Source: Apostichopus japonicus
Lineage: Eukaryota > Echinodermata > Holothuroidea > Aspidochirotida > Stichopodidae
DNA length: 64,000 bases
Reading direction: 5' to 3'
NCBI RefSeq assembly: GCF_037975245.1
Contig: NC_092568.1
Span: 41,717,631-41,781,630, forward strand
Positions 11,508 to 47,736 of the stretch are shown in pieces; position 1 is the stretch's first letter, and each line of letters opens with the position of its first letter. The notes below the pieces were generated by a model, which saw nothing but the letters and a program-made list of their open reading frames with translations, was not told the DNA's origin and made no database searches. Position numbers and translations under genes: made by a program.

Positions 11508-14500
11508 TTACTCGATACAAGGATACTTCAAACCAATCGTAAAGTTACCAATGAACGTCTCCGATGCGATAATATTAATCGGATTATCACCAAAGAGCAT
11601 GAAATCCCGGAAGTAATCTGTAATAGTTCCAACTTGAACTGAGGTAGCGCAAGGAACGACGTCAATAGGCACCCAGGCTTGACAGAGATTAGGAGCATAA
11701 CGGCTCACCGCGCATCCCAATTTCTCTTCAGCTGCGCAGAACTTGTTCTTAAAAGGATCACATTTGCTGTACCCGAAATGCGGTTCCGGGATTCCGAAGT
11801 GCAAATCCTCTTTCACAAATTCGTCAAACTCGTGACGGACAACATCTGCTGGCGGAATACAGGGATGATTTTGTCTTTGAAAGGTAACGGTCATTCTTTC
11901 CTCACCTATCCGAATAGAAGCGCCTTCGTCATCCAGTGTAAGTTCATCAGCAGGAATGTATGGGTAGAGAATATTCGGCATTGGAAAATCAACCCGACTT
12001 CGATCGTAGAATTTAGCAAGGGCCAGCGAGTATTTAGGCGGTCCATCCGGTTGGTCAGTCAATAAAGGAATGGTAACAGCGACTTCAATTCCGTAAAAGA
12101 GAGGGTTGTGAGGGTCGCTACCATCCTCAAAGTCAGAGAACGTCATGTACCCAAAGTCGACGTATATTGGGTGTTGGGTTTCGTCCATTAACTCTGGAAA
12201 CACACGGAAGTTCGGTAAGAATAATCTGGGACCTGGAAAACAGTAAAAAGAAAGAAAGAATGCAGTTATAATGTATACTCATAAATATATGTGCATAATT
12301 TGGACCAGTTAAGACCCTCAGTAATTACTATGGAACATTTGCGACGTTTAGAATGCTGTAAAACCTAGGTCACCTACGAATGACCTTCAGTAACAGATGG
12401 TGGATACTTCTAGCAAAGTCCGTGACTTTTTTAAAACATATAATATTAAAGTATACCATTCACCTGATATCTACCAGTCACATAACATAGGTCTATACCA
12501 GTCACATAACCCATTTTTGGACACAAAATAAATCAAATTAAAAACAAAATCAGCCTGATAGCCATGATGAAATATAAAATAAGGAAATTAGCCCGGTGAG
12601 GGGGGTATCATTATTTTCGTATGCTCTTAATGCTGTATGAATTTGGTAGCGAGAGGATGTCGCGTTTTCCCGTGGGGGCGGAAACTTTGTCAACCTCTCA
12701 GTGATAGGGGCAAGGGGCTCGTCAAGCAAGTAATTGTTGCCATTTTTACACCCATTGACTTTGCACGTGAAACGATTTAAAAAAAAAAAAAAAAGTCCGT
12801 GATCACTGAGTGGTTGACAAAGTTGAAGAGGGTATATACGAAAATTATACAAAAGTCAACTTGCCAATTTTACACCCATTTTTGATGGCATTTTCAACAG
12901 TACCCCCAAAATATGGTCTGTTTAGGAGGTGTTGTGACAGTTCTTTGATGCGGGAATCAAAATTGACTTCAGAGGAGCAAATGCGTCGAATGCGTACGGT
13001 AACGCTTGACTGTACGGAATATTTCTGGTACAGTGACATGGATGGCAACTGCTTGGTAAAAGGTAGTTGTGCTTTTCCGTGAGTTTATTGAACAAGTCTA
13101 TTTTGAGTGAACCATTTTGTAGGGTTACAGTGGTGTTCAGGAAGTGAACTTCATGCCCAGAAAATTCTGCCAAATTTTGAACAGATTGGAGTTGATCATA
13201 TAAATGTTGGTTGATACCAAAATAAAGTGAGTTACAATAATCAATATGCGAAATAACCATGGATTGGACAATAGTGCTTAACTCGGACTTAGTTAGATAG
13301 AACCGCATTTTAGAAATATTTCTTAGATTCTGAAAGCACCTGGATTTAAGTGAACAGATTTGATGCCGAAAAGACATGGTATCTTCAAAATAAACACCAA
13401 GGTTACGAACAATTTGGTCAAATCGTACACAATCAACAGTGTAAAAATTAACACCGTTGATATGAATCAATTTAGTATAGGAGGGGGACCAAACACAATT
13501 ATTTGGGTCTTGCCAGGGTTGAGTTGCAAATAATATTTGCGCATCCAACGTTGAATACAACCAAAGGAGGATTGCAGAGAGTAAACCAGAACTGATCCTT
13601 GATTATGGTGCCTGAAGTGTTTATAAACCTTGTGATCATCTGCGAAACCATGAATATTTAAACCCATTCTAGAAACTTCAGCGTAAAGTGAACGAATATA
13701 GATGTTAAATAAGACCGGACCCAAAACAGATCCCTGTGGCACACCAAACTTAATTGAAATCTGATCAGAAGTAAAGCCCCCTATTCTAACTCTTTGAGAT
13801 CTGCCCACAATAAAACTTTTAAACCAGTTTAGGACAATACTAGCAATACCAATTTCATTACATAATACGGACAAAAGTACATTATGGTCAATGGTGTCAA
13901 AAGCCGAGCTTAAGTCAAGGAGTACCAGCACAGTGGCATGTCCACTGTCACTGGCAACTAATATGTCATTTGTTACTCTCAAAAGGAGGGTTTCAGAACT
14001 ATGGTATTTTTTGTAAGCAGATTGCCTGGAAATATTGAGGCTATTAGAATGCACGTGAGTATTCAATCGTTTAAGCACAACTCTTTTAATCAATTTACCC
14101 AACAAAGATAGATTGGAGATCGGTCTATATTTTTTTAAATTGTTATGATCTAAGCCATTCCCTTTGATGACAGGAGAAATATCTGCAAGTTTAAGACCAT
14201 CCATACTGCCAGTAATGAGAGACAAATTAACAAGATGACACATGCAAGGAAGAAGAAGATCAATATTAGCTCTCGGAAGTATTCACTAGGGGAGCATTTA
14301 ATTCCAGTATCATTAATTATCTCCGTTAACTCATCAATAGTGGTACGTTCAAACTGAGATAAGACAACTCCACGATAAGAAGTAGCAAGCTGCTCAGAAT
14401 CTTTATCAATGTCCTGAAAGTTAGAACGTTTTTGTGCTATTTTGTCGTTAAAATACTTATTAAAGTAATTTGTAAGAGTTTGTAGAGAAACATTTGGTGG

Positions 14501-15318
14501 AAGGATTTTGGTTTGATTTTTATCAAGGAATTTTTTAACAAATATGTAAAGTGCTTCTTTAAGATGATGCTAAATTTGCCGCATCTCCAATTTTCCCAGT
14601 TACCAAACCTTCTTTTCCCTTTATATCGATATTTCAGCTGCTTCTTTTTACGGGTTGCACCCCTCCCTTCCTTGGACCCTTTTCTTGATATCAATATCTT
14701 TAACCATTTTACAATACATCTTTAAACAAGGTTTTAAATGAAGATATGAATGTTAGAGTAGAGTTTGCTATATACAGTGTATGTATACAATGCTCGATCG
14801 TTGAAAAACATAAGTAAAACCTTTAGCTTACTCCACAGCAATTACACCTTATCACCCCCTCCCCTCCCCCAAATTACCATGAATAATATAGCAAAAACTT
14901 CCACCATCTGTTAAATTAGCCAATGTTTAGTGTAATCGAATAACTGCGTTACGTGGCTAAATTTAGCGACCTTCAAAATGTCACGGTTTGGTGAAAATGT
15001 GGCGACGTTACACCCAACGCAAAGCTTCACCTGTGACACACATTTATTTACAGAGGTTTATGGCAATTTAAATACTACCGTCACATACATGTTCGTTTCC
15101 TTAGACTCTTACAATTGAGCACACTTACCCTGACAAACATCAGAATTCGACTCGTGCCACTCGTCTAACCTCTTCTGAATAACATCTCTGCTGACAGGGA
15201 CGTAGAAAGCCACTCCATCCCAGTAAACTCGCGAAACATCTTCCTCTATCAATGCTCCACTGTACTGCGTTACCACAAGAAGACACAATACACAGAATAA
15301 ATAGTTTTCGTACTTCAT
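11508..15318 (-). CDS. Secreted protein of unknown family (two exons)
   Basis: Two minus-strand exons join cleanly: 15318-15129 (63 codons plus 1 nt) and 12232-11508 (725 nt, ending TAA), giving 304 aa. The donor reads 'CAGG|gtaagt' and the acceptor 'ttttccag|GT', both phase 1. The start is the first ATG of exon 1 and opens a clear signal peptide (a charged MKYENY, then the hydrophobic FCVLCLLVV). The mature chain has no membrane segment, a handful of cysteines (for example CAAEEKLGC, APNLCQ), an acidic front half and one N-glycosylation sequon (GNFTIG) near the C-terminus. I do not recognise the family and infer only that it is secreted. The 2.9-kb intron holds a CR1-like LINE fragment. Dead paralogous pieces lie at 1140-1721 and 5330-5812, so this is a small local duplicate family. 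Confidence 0.7.
12850..14700 (-). mobile_element. CR1/Jockey-type LINE fragment with frameshifted reverse transcriptase
   Basis: On the minus strand, 14243-13467 encodes the RT core of a non-LTR retrotransposon: a front segment with YRPISNLSLLGKLIKR, motif A LLDLSSAFDTIDHNVLL, motif B GVPQGSVLGPVLF and motif C FADDHKVY. Homology continues in another frame from about 13500 to 12922 (NLGVYFED, then HIDYCNSLYFG, typical of the post-RT region), so at least one frameshift separates the halves. Weaker remnants extend up to about 14690. No endonuclease domain is present: a 5'-truncated copy. It lies in the intron, and in the same orientation, of the secreted-protein gene. Confidence 0.85.
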
Positions 15319-15673
15319 GATGAAAAAGAGTTGAAACCGTGTTGGAGTAGATAAGACTCGAACTTCGACAAGTAAACTATAGTTTGCTAAACGGTTTGTA
15401 GTGAGAATTTATATGGAATGTTCATCATGCATGGGTACTGCCCTGCAATGTAGACCTCGTAAAAAATGCCGGTATTAAGAATATATAATTAGAAATAGGA
15501 TATTCGAATAACATTTTGTATGGTACGCGTGTATAAAATAATATATATATCCAGGGGCGACGATTTGTTTCAAATGTTGGGGGGGGGGGCAATTTGCTTT
15601 GGTGCAGGCGCGTAGCAACTGTCACCTCCAAATTGTTAGCGCGCTTCGTGATATTTTGTTTATGTATGTATGT

Positions 15674-16141
<468 letters not shown>

Positions 16142-18078
16142 GTGTTCTCTCCTTTGACGTTGTTCAGTTGGGAGGGTTTTCTGTTGTGTCCCTTTTCGGT
16201 GTTTGGTGGTTGGGCTGGAGTTGTTTATGTAGAACTTGTTTTCGTGGCTTCACTTCGATATGAGTTCCCGGCGTTTGTTCAGGAGGGTCTGTTTGTCTGC
16301 GTTGATGATGGTGAGTTTATCTGTGAGACAGAGGTTGCATCGCTTCAGCTCGTTGCTGTAGGCTTTTGCTCTGCTGGCGATCGACCAATTGGTGGTGAAT
16401 GACTTGTTGTTCTGCTTCAGCTGCCAGATGTGCTTCGAGAGTTCCGTTGCGTTAGACCTATGTAAGTCTTGCAGTTGCCGGTGGTTTTCACTTCGGCCTT
16501 GTATATGATGTTTGATGCCTGGCAGTTTCCATTTAGTGTGCATGTGTCCTTTTGTCGGCAGTTGCAAGCTTCCTTTTCTTTCGTTGTGTGGGTAGTTGAT
16601 ATGCGTTTGTTGTGTCCTTTGATGGTGCTGGCGATGTTGGGCATGCAGCTCTAACTGACTTTCACGGTGTTTCTGTTGAATATCTTGTGTAGTTTCGATG
16701 TCTTCGGGAATTGTTTTTTTCCTTTTGATGAGTTTCAGGTATGTGCCTCCTATGTTCGTGGCTATGTTGCTGCTGAAAGGGGGGTTGAACCAGATGATGT
16801 TGCGCCTTCTGTTACGGTTGTCCTTGGTTGGTTGGTTAGCGATGTATGAGAGGCCCTCGGTGTAGTTGCTTGATTTGAGTGCTTCCTTGTAGGCTGGTGC
16901 GGCTTTCTTGAAGATCTAATCGTCGTGGGAGATGGCGGAGATGCGTCTGCTGATCGAGGCTGGTAGGGACCTGGTGATGCTGGGTAGGTGGTTGGATTGT
17001 CTGTTGGTGTACACTGGGCGGTCGTTTGGGCTTCTTGTAAGGGTAGTGTTTCCGGTGTTGAGGTTGAAGGTTACGTCGAGGAAGTTGGTAATCTTTAGGT
17101 TGCAGTCGATGGTGATGTTGAGCCCCAGTTCTTTGAATAACTTGATCAGGTGTTTTCCTCGGCCCCATCGTAGCTACCCATGGTGTCATCAAAGAGGTCG
17201 TTGTGTCCTTTATTCATCCAAAGTGTGCCATTATCGAATAGGAGTGACTTCCTGGAGTGCATGATGATCTGGATGTCTTGGTTGGAGATGTGGGTGTGCT
17301 CTTTAGCCATAGCTATGGCTTTTTCCAGTAGGCTTCTTCTTTTGGAAGGGTAGAACTCAACAATGTCAAAGCTGATGAAGGTATGTTTGTCTTTGTTTTG
17401 TATGTTCCTGAACCATTCTATGACGGATGACGTGCTCCTTCATTGGTTGACCTTCGTGGCGGTCCTTACGGTTCGATTCGGTTGACAGATGCCATGGTAG
17501 TTGTCTGGTAATTCTTTGTGATGTGTTGCCTGAGGAGTTTTTCGTGTAGTTGGGTGTCTGTCTCGTATAGGTTTCTGGTTTTGTCGGCCGGGATGAGCAG
17601 TTCGGTAGATTGTTTAATCCTGCTGACGTCTTTTCTGAGTGTGTCCTGGAATTGGTTGTTGACTTTTTTTAATTTAACGGTCTCGATCATTCGGAGCAAG
17701 TCGTCCTCGAACGGCTTCAGTTCTTCGATAAGCGGCGGGCACTTCTTGCTTCTGAATCCGAAATTCTACGTGGGAGCTGGGTGGTGCTCGTCACCCTCCT
17801 CGTCATCCTCCTCATTATCATCGCATGTTTTTAGGAAGAAGGAAGCTTTCCATCTCATACGTTTGATGAATTTTTCGATGAGTTTCTTCTTGTACGTGTT
17901 GGCAGTTGGTATAGGGATGTTTTTCATGGAGGAGTTGAAGCTAACTTGGTTCGGCTGTTCCATTGTTCCATCTAATTGCAGATAGGTCTGGAGCTGGTCA
18001 GGAGCGTAGGTAAAGTTGGTTGGTTGGCGTCTATCTTGGCGCAGAGTGCTCTATGTCCGGTGGACAGAGCGAAATATA
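16142..18078 (-). mobile_element. Dead Penelope-like retroelement (PLE 1)
   Basis: Minus-strand remnants in the order expected for a PLE. The N-terminal part contains LKKVNNQFQDTLRKDVSRIK and ELLIPADKTRNLYE (17699-17466). RT pieces follow (FISFDIVEFYPS near 17390, TMGSYDGAE near 17175), then KITNFLDVTFNL, and finally a GIY-YIG-like endonuclease segment with a Cys-rich front (CNCRQKDTC, then NIIYKAEV and CKTYIGLTQ, 16644-16250). Several frameshifts and a stop separate the blocks. The segment that should hold the catalytic Y/F-x-DD motif is missing between GAE and the 'LIKLFKELGL' block, so the enzyme cannot be active. Confidence 0.8.
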
Positions 18079-18259
18079 TGTTGAGACTAGTTGAGACTAG
18101 TGGAACACTAGTACTTGTTACTCAGAGTTTCACGCGTTGAGCGATCATGAGCCTATATATTCCTGGAGCATAACTTGAAGCTATCAGTTGTCTGATGATC
18201 GCTCAACGCGTGAAACTCTGAGTAACAACTACTAGTGTTACACTAGTAGCAACTAGTCT

Positions 18260-18262
<3 letters not shown>
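18079..18262. repeat. PLE terminal hairpin (long inverted repeat)
   Basis: Two arms of roughly 70 bp are inverted copies: 'cagagtttcacgcgttgagc' in the left arm against 'gctcaacgcgtgaaactctg' in the right arm, with outer parts 'gttgagactag' / 'ctagtctcaac'. It adjoins the 5' end of the minus-strand PLE 1 and is followed at once by (TA)n. The same structure occurs at 30760-30954. Confidence 0.85.
18187..18229 (+). ncRNA. Hammerhead-ribozyme-like motif in PLE terminal hairpin
   Basis: The order of elements fits a type I hammerhead. Stem I strand GTTGT is followed by core CTGATGA (18192-18198), a 13-nt stem II region with CGC/GCG, GAAA (18212-18215), a short stem III ACTC-T-GAGT, the cleavage-site triplet GTA (18222-18224), and ACAAC, which pairs with GTTGT. 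The weak point is a U-U at the first stem II position. Published work describes hammerhead ribozymes in PLE terminal repeats, which fits the context. The other arm (minus strand) has the core mutated. Confidence 0.55.

Positions 18263-18333
<71 letters not shown>
18263..18333. repeat. (TA)n microsatellite
   Basis: Pure TA run directly after the PLE hairpin and about 100 bp before the first exon of GABA-B-like copy 1. Confidence 0.95.
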
Positions 18334-18336
<3 letters not shown>

Positions 18337-18429
18337 TGATGTAATTGTGAAATATTGGGATTTGCAACAATTGATATCAACAAAGAGCCATCTTGTTTAT
18401 TCCCAATAACCTGTCCTGTTCCTATTTAG

Positions 18430-21400
18430 GTGGTAATGTTCATCTTGGTGGTCCAGTGCCCGTACCCATCACAACCGACTACGTAGAGAGACTTATTCCT
18501 GGCTACCTGAACATGTTGATGACGTCATTTGCTGCGCCAGGGATAATTCTGGTCCACACTATTGTAATGTGTTTCATTGTTTATGCAGGGAAGAGGTAAC
18601 CGTTTATCTGCCAACATACTTTCAATTTGTAATAGTTCAAGAAAGGATATTCATATTTTGATTATATTGCCGCAAATGTAACTTTGAAAAGCAAGAGATA
18701 TCAGAAATGTTAACTTGTTTTTGAGGGGAAGAACTTGCTCTGAACCATTCGCTAAACGCTTATAAAACTACACGCTAATAGAGCAGAGATATCCACATTA
18801 AATAACTGCAACGAGGCTAAACATGGTGCAACTTTTGCTTGTATCTAACAAGTATTTAGAGTGTTGTACTTTTACATCATTTGAAAGATATACTGGCATC
18901 CCAAGAAATCGTTACATGAATATTGTAGTTAAGACCTATTGACAAAATTATTGTACATTGAACAAGGTTTCTAAACAAATGTATCGTTATTATTGTGAGG
19001 ATTAGATTTAAGTAAATATAACTTCTCAAGTAAAATATATGATTTGCAAGTGTATGGGTTACGGGTACTGGATTAATTGAGTATGAGTTTAATCGTTGCA
19101 TATTTTAACCATATATGCATCAAAAAGCAAATATTAATCATCTTTGTTTTACAGAGGGTCGAAGATGATTGTTCCAGTTTTGGATTACGTAATACTTATG
19201 TCAGCTGTGTTCTAAAGTACCTGTCAGTGATCGTCAGAAAGTCAGAGCTCCTCCCTGCTCTTACAGATCAACAGCATCTCATAATGTGTGAGGTACATCG
19301 AACAGAAATAAAGAGCAAAATATATCATTTCATAAACTTGTGTAGTATCTACATATGAAGATATGTTAGCGTATATGCATTATTAGATATGAGAAGAATC
19401 AAATCTGTCTGTGCAAGGATTAATATCAAATATAAATGTCAAGTAATGATCAACATTTGGGAGAATAACTGTATTGAATATCATATTTAGGCATCAATAT
19501 TTAATCTCGCTGATATTAATAATTAATATTTACACTCGAAATGACAAAGTTTAGTCACGAATTACATGCTAGCCACACTGTCATGGCACGATTAACAACA
19601 ACACTTATTAATAACGTCTTATCTTATGCTGGAATTGTAAAAGATAAAGAATAAGTTTCATAATACAATTCCACAAAAAAAAATCTACATTCGTCCCTCG
19701 TTATAGATTCATGATATCGTAGCGTCCGTTGGATTTATCGTGGGAGGGTCTACTCTGGTAGGAAATATCTGGTTCATTTACAGAGCTACGTCCTTTGATA
19801 ATGTGGTAAGCCTACATTATTTGATTCATTGTTGTTATAGAAAGATGACCAGACCAGACTAACGCACAGTAGCATTAACGTTACAGAAGGGTTGTCCAAA
19901 TCAGGTGTTAATATAATAAGCGTATAGCTGCTACAACTTTCACTGCACAAATCTATAGTACATCCAAAGAAAACATATATATCGCTCCCGTAACTGCATT
20001 TTACATTACTTAAACAAAAGTCAAGAAAGAACTTTAGTACGAGAACCAACGATACAGCATCATATGAAAGTAACTACCCCACCCCTCCATCCCCTCACCC
20101 TCTCCCCCCTTCACTGGTTGCAATATCAGGTCGTTATTTATTGGTTGCCTTGAAAATATACATTATTTTCAACCATGGCAAATTACGTTGATACCGGGTG
20201 AAATTGCTTCAGCAGAAATTGAAAGGTTCAAGTGGTGAAAAAGGGTAATGATTTCTCACTATGAACTGTCTGTTGAAACCATTGTCGTAGTAGGTAATTC
20301 CACTCAATCTAACAAGTAACTATTGTAGTTGTTTATATCCTTAAGTAGAGTGATACAGTAACCTGCAGAATCTCTTCATCTCCCGATCTCTCTCTCCTCT
20401 CTCTTGCTCTCTGCCTCTCACAGGATGCCAACATGTGGGGAATATGACGTCATTAGTAACCGAGGTAACTTATACATCACTCAACAAATATGACGCCATC
20501 TAAATTCAGATATAGTTAATTAAATATCATTTAATATATAATGACAGAAAACAAGGTAATCCACTTAACATGTTTCCCGTTATACTTTCATTACAAGCCG
20601 ATTGCTTTAATATAGTCTGTTAGTATTACTGTTCTATTGCTCTATTATTTTGACGTCTTTATTAGATAATGAATGATAATGTAAAAAACAAACCCTAATT
20701 AAGGTAAAATTTAAACACCTGTAATAAGCTTACTGCTACCCCCACCAACTCCCACCACCCCGCCCCATATCACATATCATATCACCTCCTTAATATCATG
20801 CACTTTTTAATCACCATAATTATAGAGGAGCAAATGCTGATACGAATTAGGCACTTCATCTGCAAAGGGAAAATTACCTTAAATATTCATCGATGTCGTT
20901 GTGTTACTTAACAGGTCGACACCGTGGACCCTCATCGTATGATACAATACTATGTTGCAATGTGTTTCTCCGGTAATGACGTCATACCCCTCCTTTTAGC
21001 TTTTGCAGACAAGGATATGCTAGTGTTGATTGGCTTATTTCTCTCATATGAAATAATTCAGGCAAGTTTTATTTTTAAGAAACTTTTCATGCACCTTCAT
21101 GACTAGAACGGGTTTATTCCTCCCCAGGTCTATTCAGCAATCAAGAATTCAGGCTGGGATCTTAATCACGAACGAAGTGATGGGCCAATCTCACTTCAAC
21201 ACCCTTCGGTGAGTTTTCTATTACATTATCAAGAAAAATTATTATAGCTAATCCACTCTCTTCAAGTAAATCGCGCCGATGTTATTTTACAACATCTCGT
21301 CACTTGTTAAAGTTTCATGATTTCAAGCAAACTTTCAAGTGCAACTCATCTTAAAACAATTAACTGTCACCCCAACTAGTAAAATTAGCCAATCTCTGAA

Positions 21401-22132
21401 AGTTTGAGTGACTTATGGCAACAAGTTGACTTTAGATTAATTTTCCAAACACATCGCTCCATATTTCAAAGGAAAGTCGGGAAGAATTGTTGTTTTTGTG
21501 TCTTTTAACATATTTCCCTTATAGTTTTTTGTTTTGTACGTATGACGTATAATTTTCAAAGTATTTGAAGGAAACAAATCTTGGGTGTTATTGTTACAGA
21601 TTTCAAAGGGAGAGAGCACGAGTACTCTTAATTTACGTCTCCGTGGTAATGTAACAAAAGCATTACTGGAAGAAAATAATAGGCTGAAAAGAGAATACGA
21701 ATATGTAAGTAACGTAATGAAATGAGATATTCTGATATTGTGTTAAAACAAAGGTACCTTTTAATTAACTCTTTTAGCTTCAGTCTTTTTCATCGATAAA
21801 TTATACATTGGTCATTAGCAATAGTATAATATTACTTAAATATCATATATTTTATACCTAATTGAAAACAGTAATTTTCTAACGAACTACATTTTTTAGT
21901 GATTTAAGTTATAGACAGTTGAAGGAGGAAAAACCGTGAATGTTTAATATCAATTTCAAATAATGTATTATAGATGCTAATCTATTATTTTTTTATTGCT
22001 TCCTCAATGCACCTCTTTGTCTTATCCATACAGTTAAAGAAACTGGTAGAGGGGCCTAATACAGCGCTGGTCATCAATATCATTTATAACCTAGCAACTT
22101 GTTCATCTGGAACCCAACCGGAAAGGCCATGA
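18430..22132 (+). pseudogene. GABA-B receptor-like copy 1, 5'-truncated pseudogene
   Basis: Exons matching the 3' half of copy 2, by its numbering: exon 12 (18430-18595, linker and TM1), 13 (19155-19292, TM2), 14 (19707-19805, TM3), 16 (20915-21061, TM5, CSGNDVIPLLL-type block), 18 (21128-21208), 19 (21600-21704, coiled coil ALLEENNRLKREYEY) and 20 (22034-22132, ending TGA). Exon 13 is 138 nt instead of 136 and its homology switches frame mid-helix. Of exon 15 (TM4) only a stub remains at 20424-20463. Exon 17 (TM6-TM7) is not found. The exon 16 donor is GC ('CAG|gcaagt'). No ligand-binding or lectin exon lies upstream, where PLE 1 sits. It cannot encode a complete seven-helix receptor. Confidence 0.8.
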
Positions 22133-23284
22133 GAAAGCTTTCGAGAAAAAGAATTACATATTAACAGCCGTTTTTGTCGGTCAAAGAGCCCTTTTATCAA
22201 GGGCCGCTTTTCACAAAAGCCATTTTGTATATTGAATAGCTGATGACTCGTCAATGTTCGTCACAGGCACAGATTATACCAGATGCCTTTTAATCTTATG
22301 ATCACGAGTTGCCCCAATATCCTTTCCTTTTCCCTTTATTGATATTGATGAGTAGATATATACACCTCCCCGGGAAACGACATTACCGTTCAATGTATTC
22401 CTTGGTGTTAAAATTAATTGAACACTCATACATTCCATTGTCTTGTCTGTTAACTTCAACAATAAGTCGCATTAACACCGATTCGCTAAGAATAACAACA
22501 ATTGAATTGAACTCACATATTTCGTATAAGTTCATTTTCTTTATTTGGGATTCATTGGTCAGATTGATCTGCCCAAGTTGTTTAGAGTATACATATTTTT
22601 ATTTCTTAAGTATTGGGGATATTGTTATGAATCAATATGACTTCGAAATAACTCTTGCCGCTGCATGCTTTGCGGATCCTCTGTATAGTCTGGAAAGTTG
22701 AGTTGAGCTCGCACCACAAGGAAAATAGTTTGCATATTCAAGCCGGGTCAAATCGTGTCTTAAACAATATATTTTCAAAGTTGTGTGAATATTGCGTTGG
22801 TTATAATAATTTTCTATTGTAAAATAGATCTTAATCTTCTAGAAAGATATAGGATAAAATATGTATAGGATATTGTGAACATTAATTTTAAAATAACTAT
22901 CGTTAAGGAAATTGTTCAACTGCAAACTTGAATTTGTAAATGAAGTCAGATTAATATAACAAACTGAACATATATTGTGCACCAAGATATATTTTCCTTC
23001 TCATCGCCTTATGCAAGGAAAGTGTAAAGTACAATGAATCCAGTTTTCATACGTAGAGTCTTCAGACCGAAGCCTTTTACACAATACAGAGTCCATATTT
23101 TCTCTTGTGTCTTAAAAAAAAATATGTCATTGATTTTACAATACTGTCATATAATATTAACAAGGTAAATTGTTACTAGTTATTTGAGATTGGTTTTCAT
23201 GAGGTTTTAAACATGCCCGATATTAATATGTTCAAACTACGATTCAGCTGTTACAGAAATGCTTAAACTTGACAAGTCGTTAGT

Positions 23285-23660
23285 TCATAGTAAGTAATAG
23301 TTATTAAGAAGTAGTTTTTGTAATAACTAAAAGTGTTTAAGATGTAGTTTTTATAATAACTAATTGTGATTAAGAGGTTGTAATAGTTAATCAGATGTAG
23401 TTTTAATAGTAAGTAATAGTTATTAGTATGTAATTTTTATAGTAACTAATAGATAGAAGATGTAGCTGTTAGTTAGTTAATAGTTATTAAGATGTAGTAT
23501 TCATAGTTATTAAACGTTTGATAGATTTAATTTTTATAGTAAGTTAAAGTCATTAAGATGTACTTTATGGTAATCATAGTTATTAAGATGCTATTATTAT
23601 TGTCAGTAATAGTTATTGTACATGTAATTGTTATATTCAATAATAGTTATTTATATTTGA
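23285..23660. repeat. Imperfect minisatellite, about 40-bp unit
   Basis: Recurring 'tagttattaagatgtag' plus 'ttttatagtaactaat' words with variable spacing. Confidence 0.7.
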
Positions 23661-24605
23661 TGGAATTCAATAAATGAGATGGTAAGAATCTTTGTTCTTG
23701 AATCATCTTCCTTCGCTAGTCAAGATAATCCGGCAAAGAAATTCAAAGGCGCAACCACGCATATCCCTAAAGCTCCCGCGGAATAATAAAAAACAAAAAC
23801 AAAAAACAGAAAGGGGGATCAAAACACATAAGCCTCAATACCATGTCATTCCATTTCTAGGACGAAGCTACCTATAGCCGAGCCTATGCTTAGCAAAAAC
23901 GATACAGTATTTTCCTGCATAGAAGAAAATGTTAATTTACCATACCCGAAAGCACCTTTTGTAGGGCGGAAACTATCCGTAACTGCCTAGGCTCGGCCTA
24001 ACCTAACTATTAACACATATAACACATCTAACACAAAGTTCAGTAACAAGAAATGTTGAACATTTACCAAGGCCACTTACCATTGCAAAGATGTATATTA
24101 ATTCCTGATTCACTGAGACTATTGTTCTTCAAAGAGATCAAAGGTCCTTTGAGGTCAACACAGGAATGGAAACCTTGTATATAACTTAAAACGAACTGCA
24201 TACTTAGTGTGGATCCACCTAAGTGAGTATTGAACCCTATTTATATTGGTTTGTTCAAAGGTCAAAATCTGAAAACGAAGTAAAGAGGGAATATTGGTCC
24301 ATTTAACAGTATCAGTATTTAACGTCCACAGAGGCATCCAACTCATTGTCATGGTGCTGGGAGAGTTTCCAGCTTTTACATTGCGGAATCTAGGTCAAAC
24401 TGTGGTGGAAACTAACTGTACAGTAACTTCCTAGGCCTCTCCTACAGGTAGCCTAACTGTTACAGTTGAGGAAAAGACATAACAAAAAGACCATGCTTTG
24501 GATGATTTCATTAGCTTTACAGTTAGCAATGTACTTTTGTTCAAAGTATTACAAACTTCAACATTCACTGAATACAAAGCTCACTGTCAAATTTGCTTTC
24601 CTCGT

Positions 24606-24607
24606 AA

Positions 24608-24638
<31 letters not shown>

Positions 24639-24676
24639 TCATCATCATCATTATCATCATTATCATTATCATCACA
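24606..24676. repeat. (GTC)n / (ATC)n trinucleotide repeat
   Basis: A run of GTC triplets followed by ATC/ATT triplets. It could be the tail of a minus-strand RTE-like element, given the (GAC)n tail at 3570-3590, but no coding remnant is attached. Confidence 0.85.
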
Positions 24677-24977
24677 ACGTTAATGGGAAACTATTTGACG
24701 AATTCCTAGCATTGTAAATAACACTTTACCGAAGATGAAACCTGAGTGCTCTTCAAATACGTATATCATTAGTATCCGCACATCGTCACGCTGTACAAAT
24801 CACATAATTAATTCTCTTTCAAACAAGATAACCTTGGGCATCTATCTCGCTCCATATTTTGTGACATTGCACGTTACCTTTATATAAAAGGAAACCTTCT
24901 GAAAGGAGCCAATAGTATTTTGTTTTCATTCGTGAAAAGTACGGCATCGAGTGACGGTGATTCGTAAACAGTCTCTT

Positions 24978-47736
<22,759 letters not shown>

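Larger units (their letters stand above)
22133..24977. other. Intergenic between copies 1 and 2
   Basis: Contains an imperfect minisatellite (about 23285-23660) and a trinucleotide repeat (24606-24676). An AATAAA at 23669-23674 could be a polyadenylation signal, but it is 1.5 kb from the pseudogene's stop. No other gene seen. Confidence 0.5.

Noticed and set aside
24951-24977. Upstream GTG start for copy 2
   Set aside because: Animal translation uses ATG; the ATG at 24978 gives a good signal peptide and follows an in-frame stop at 24933.
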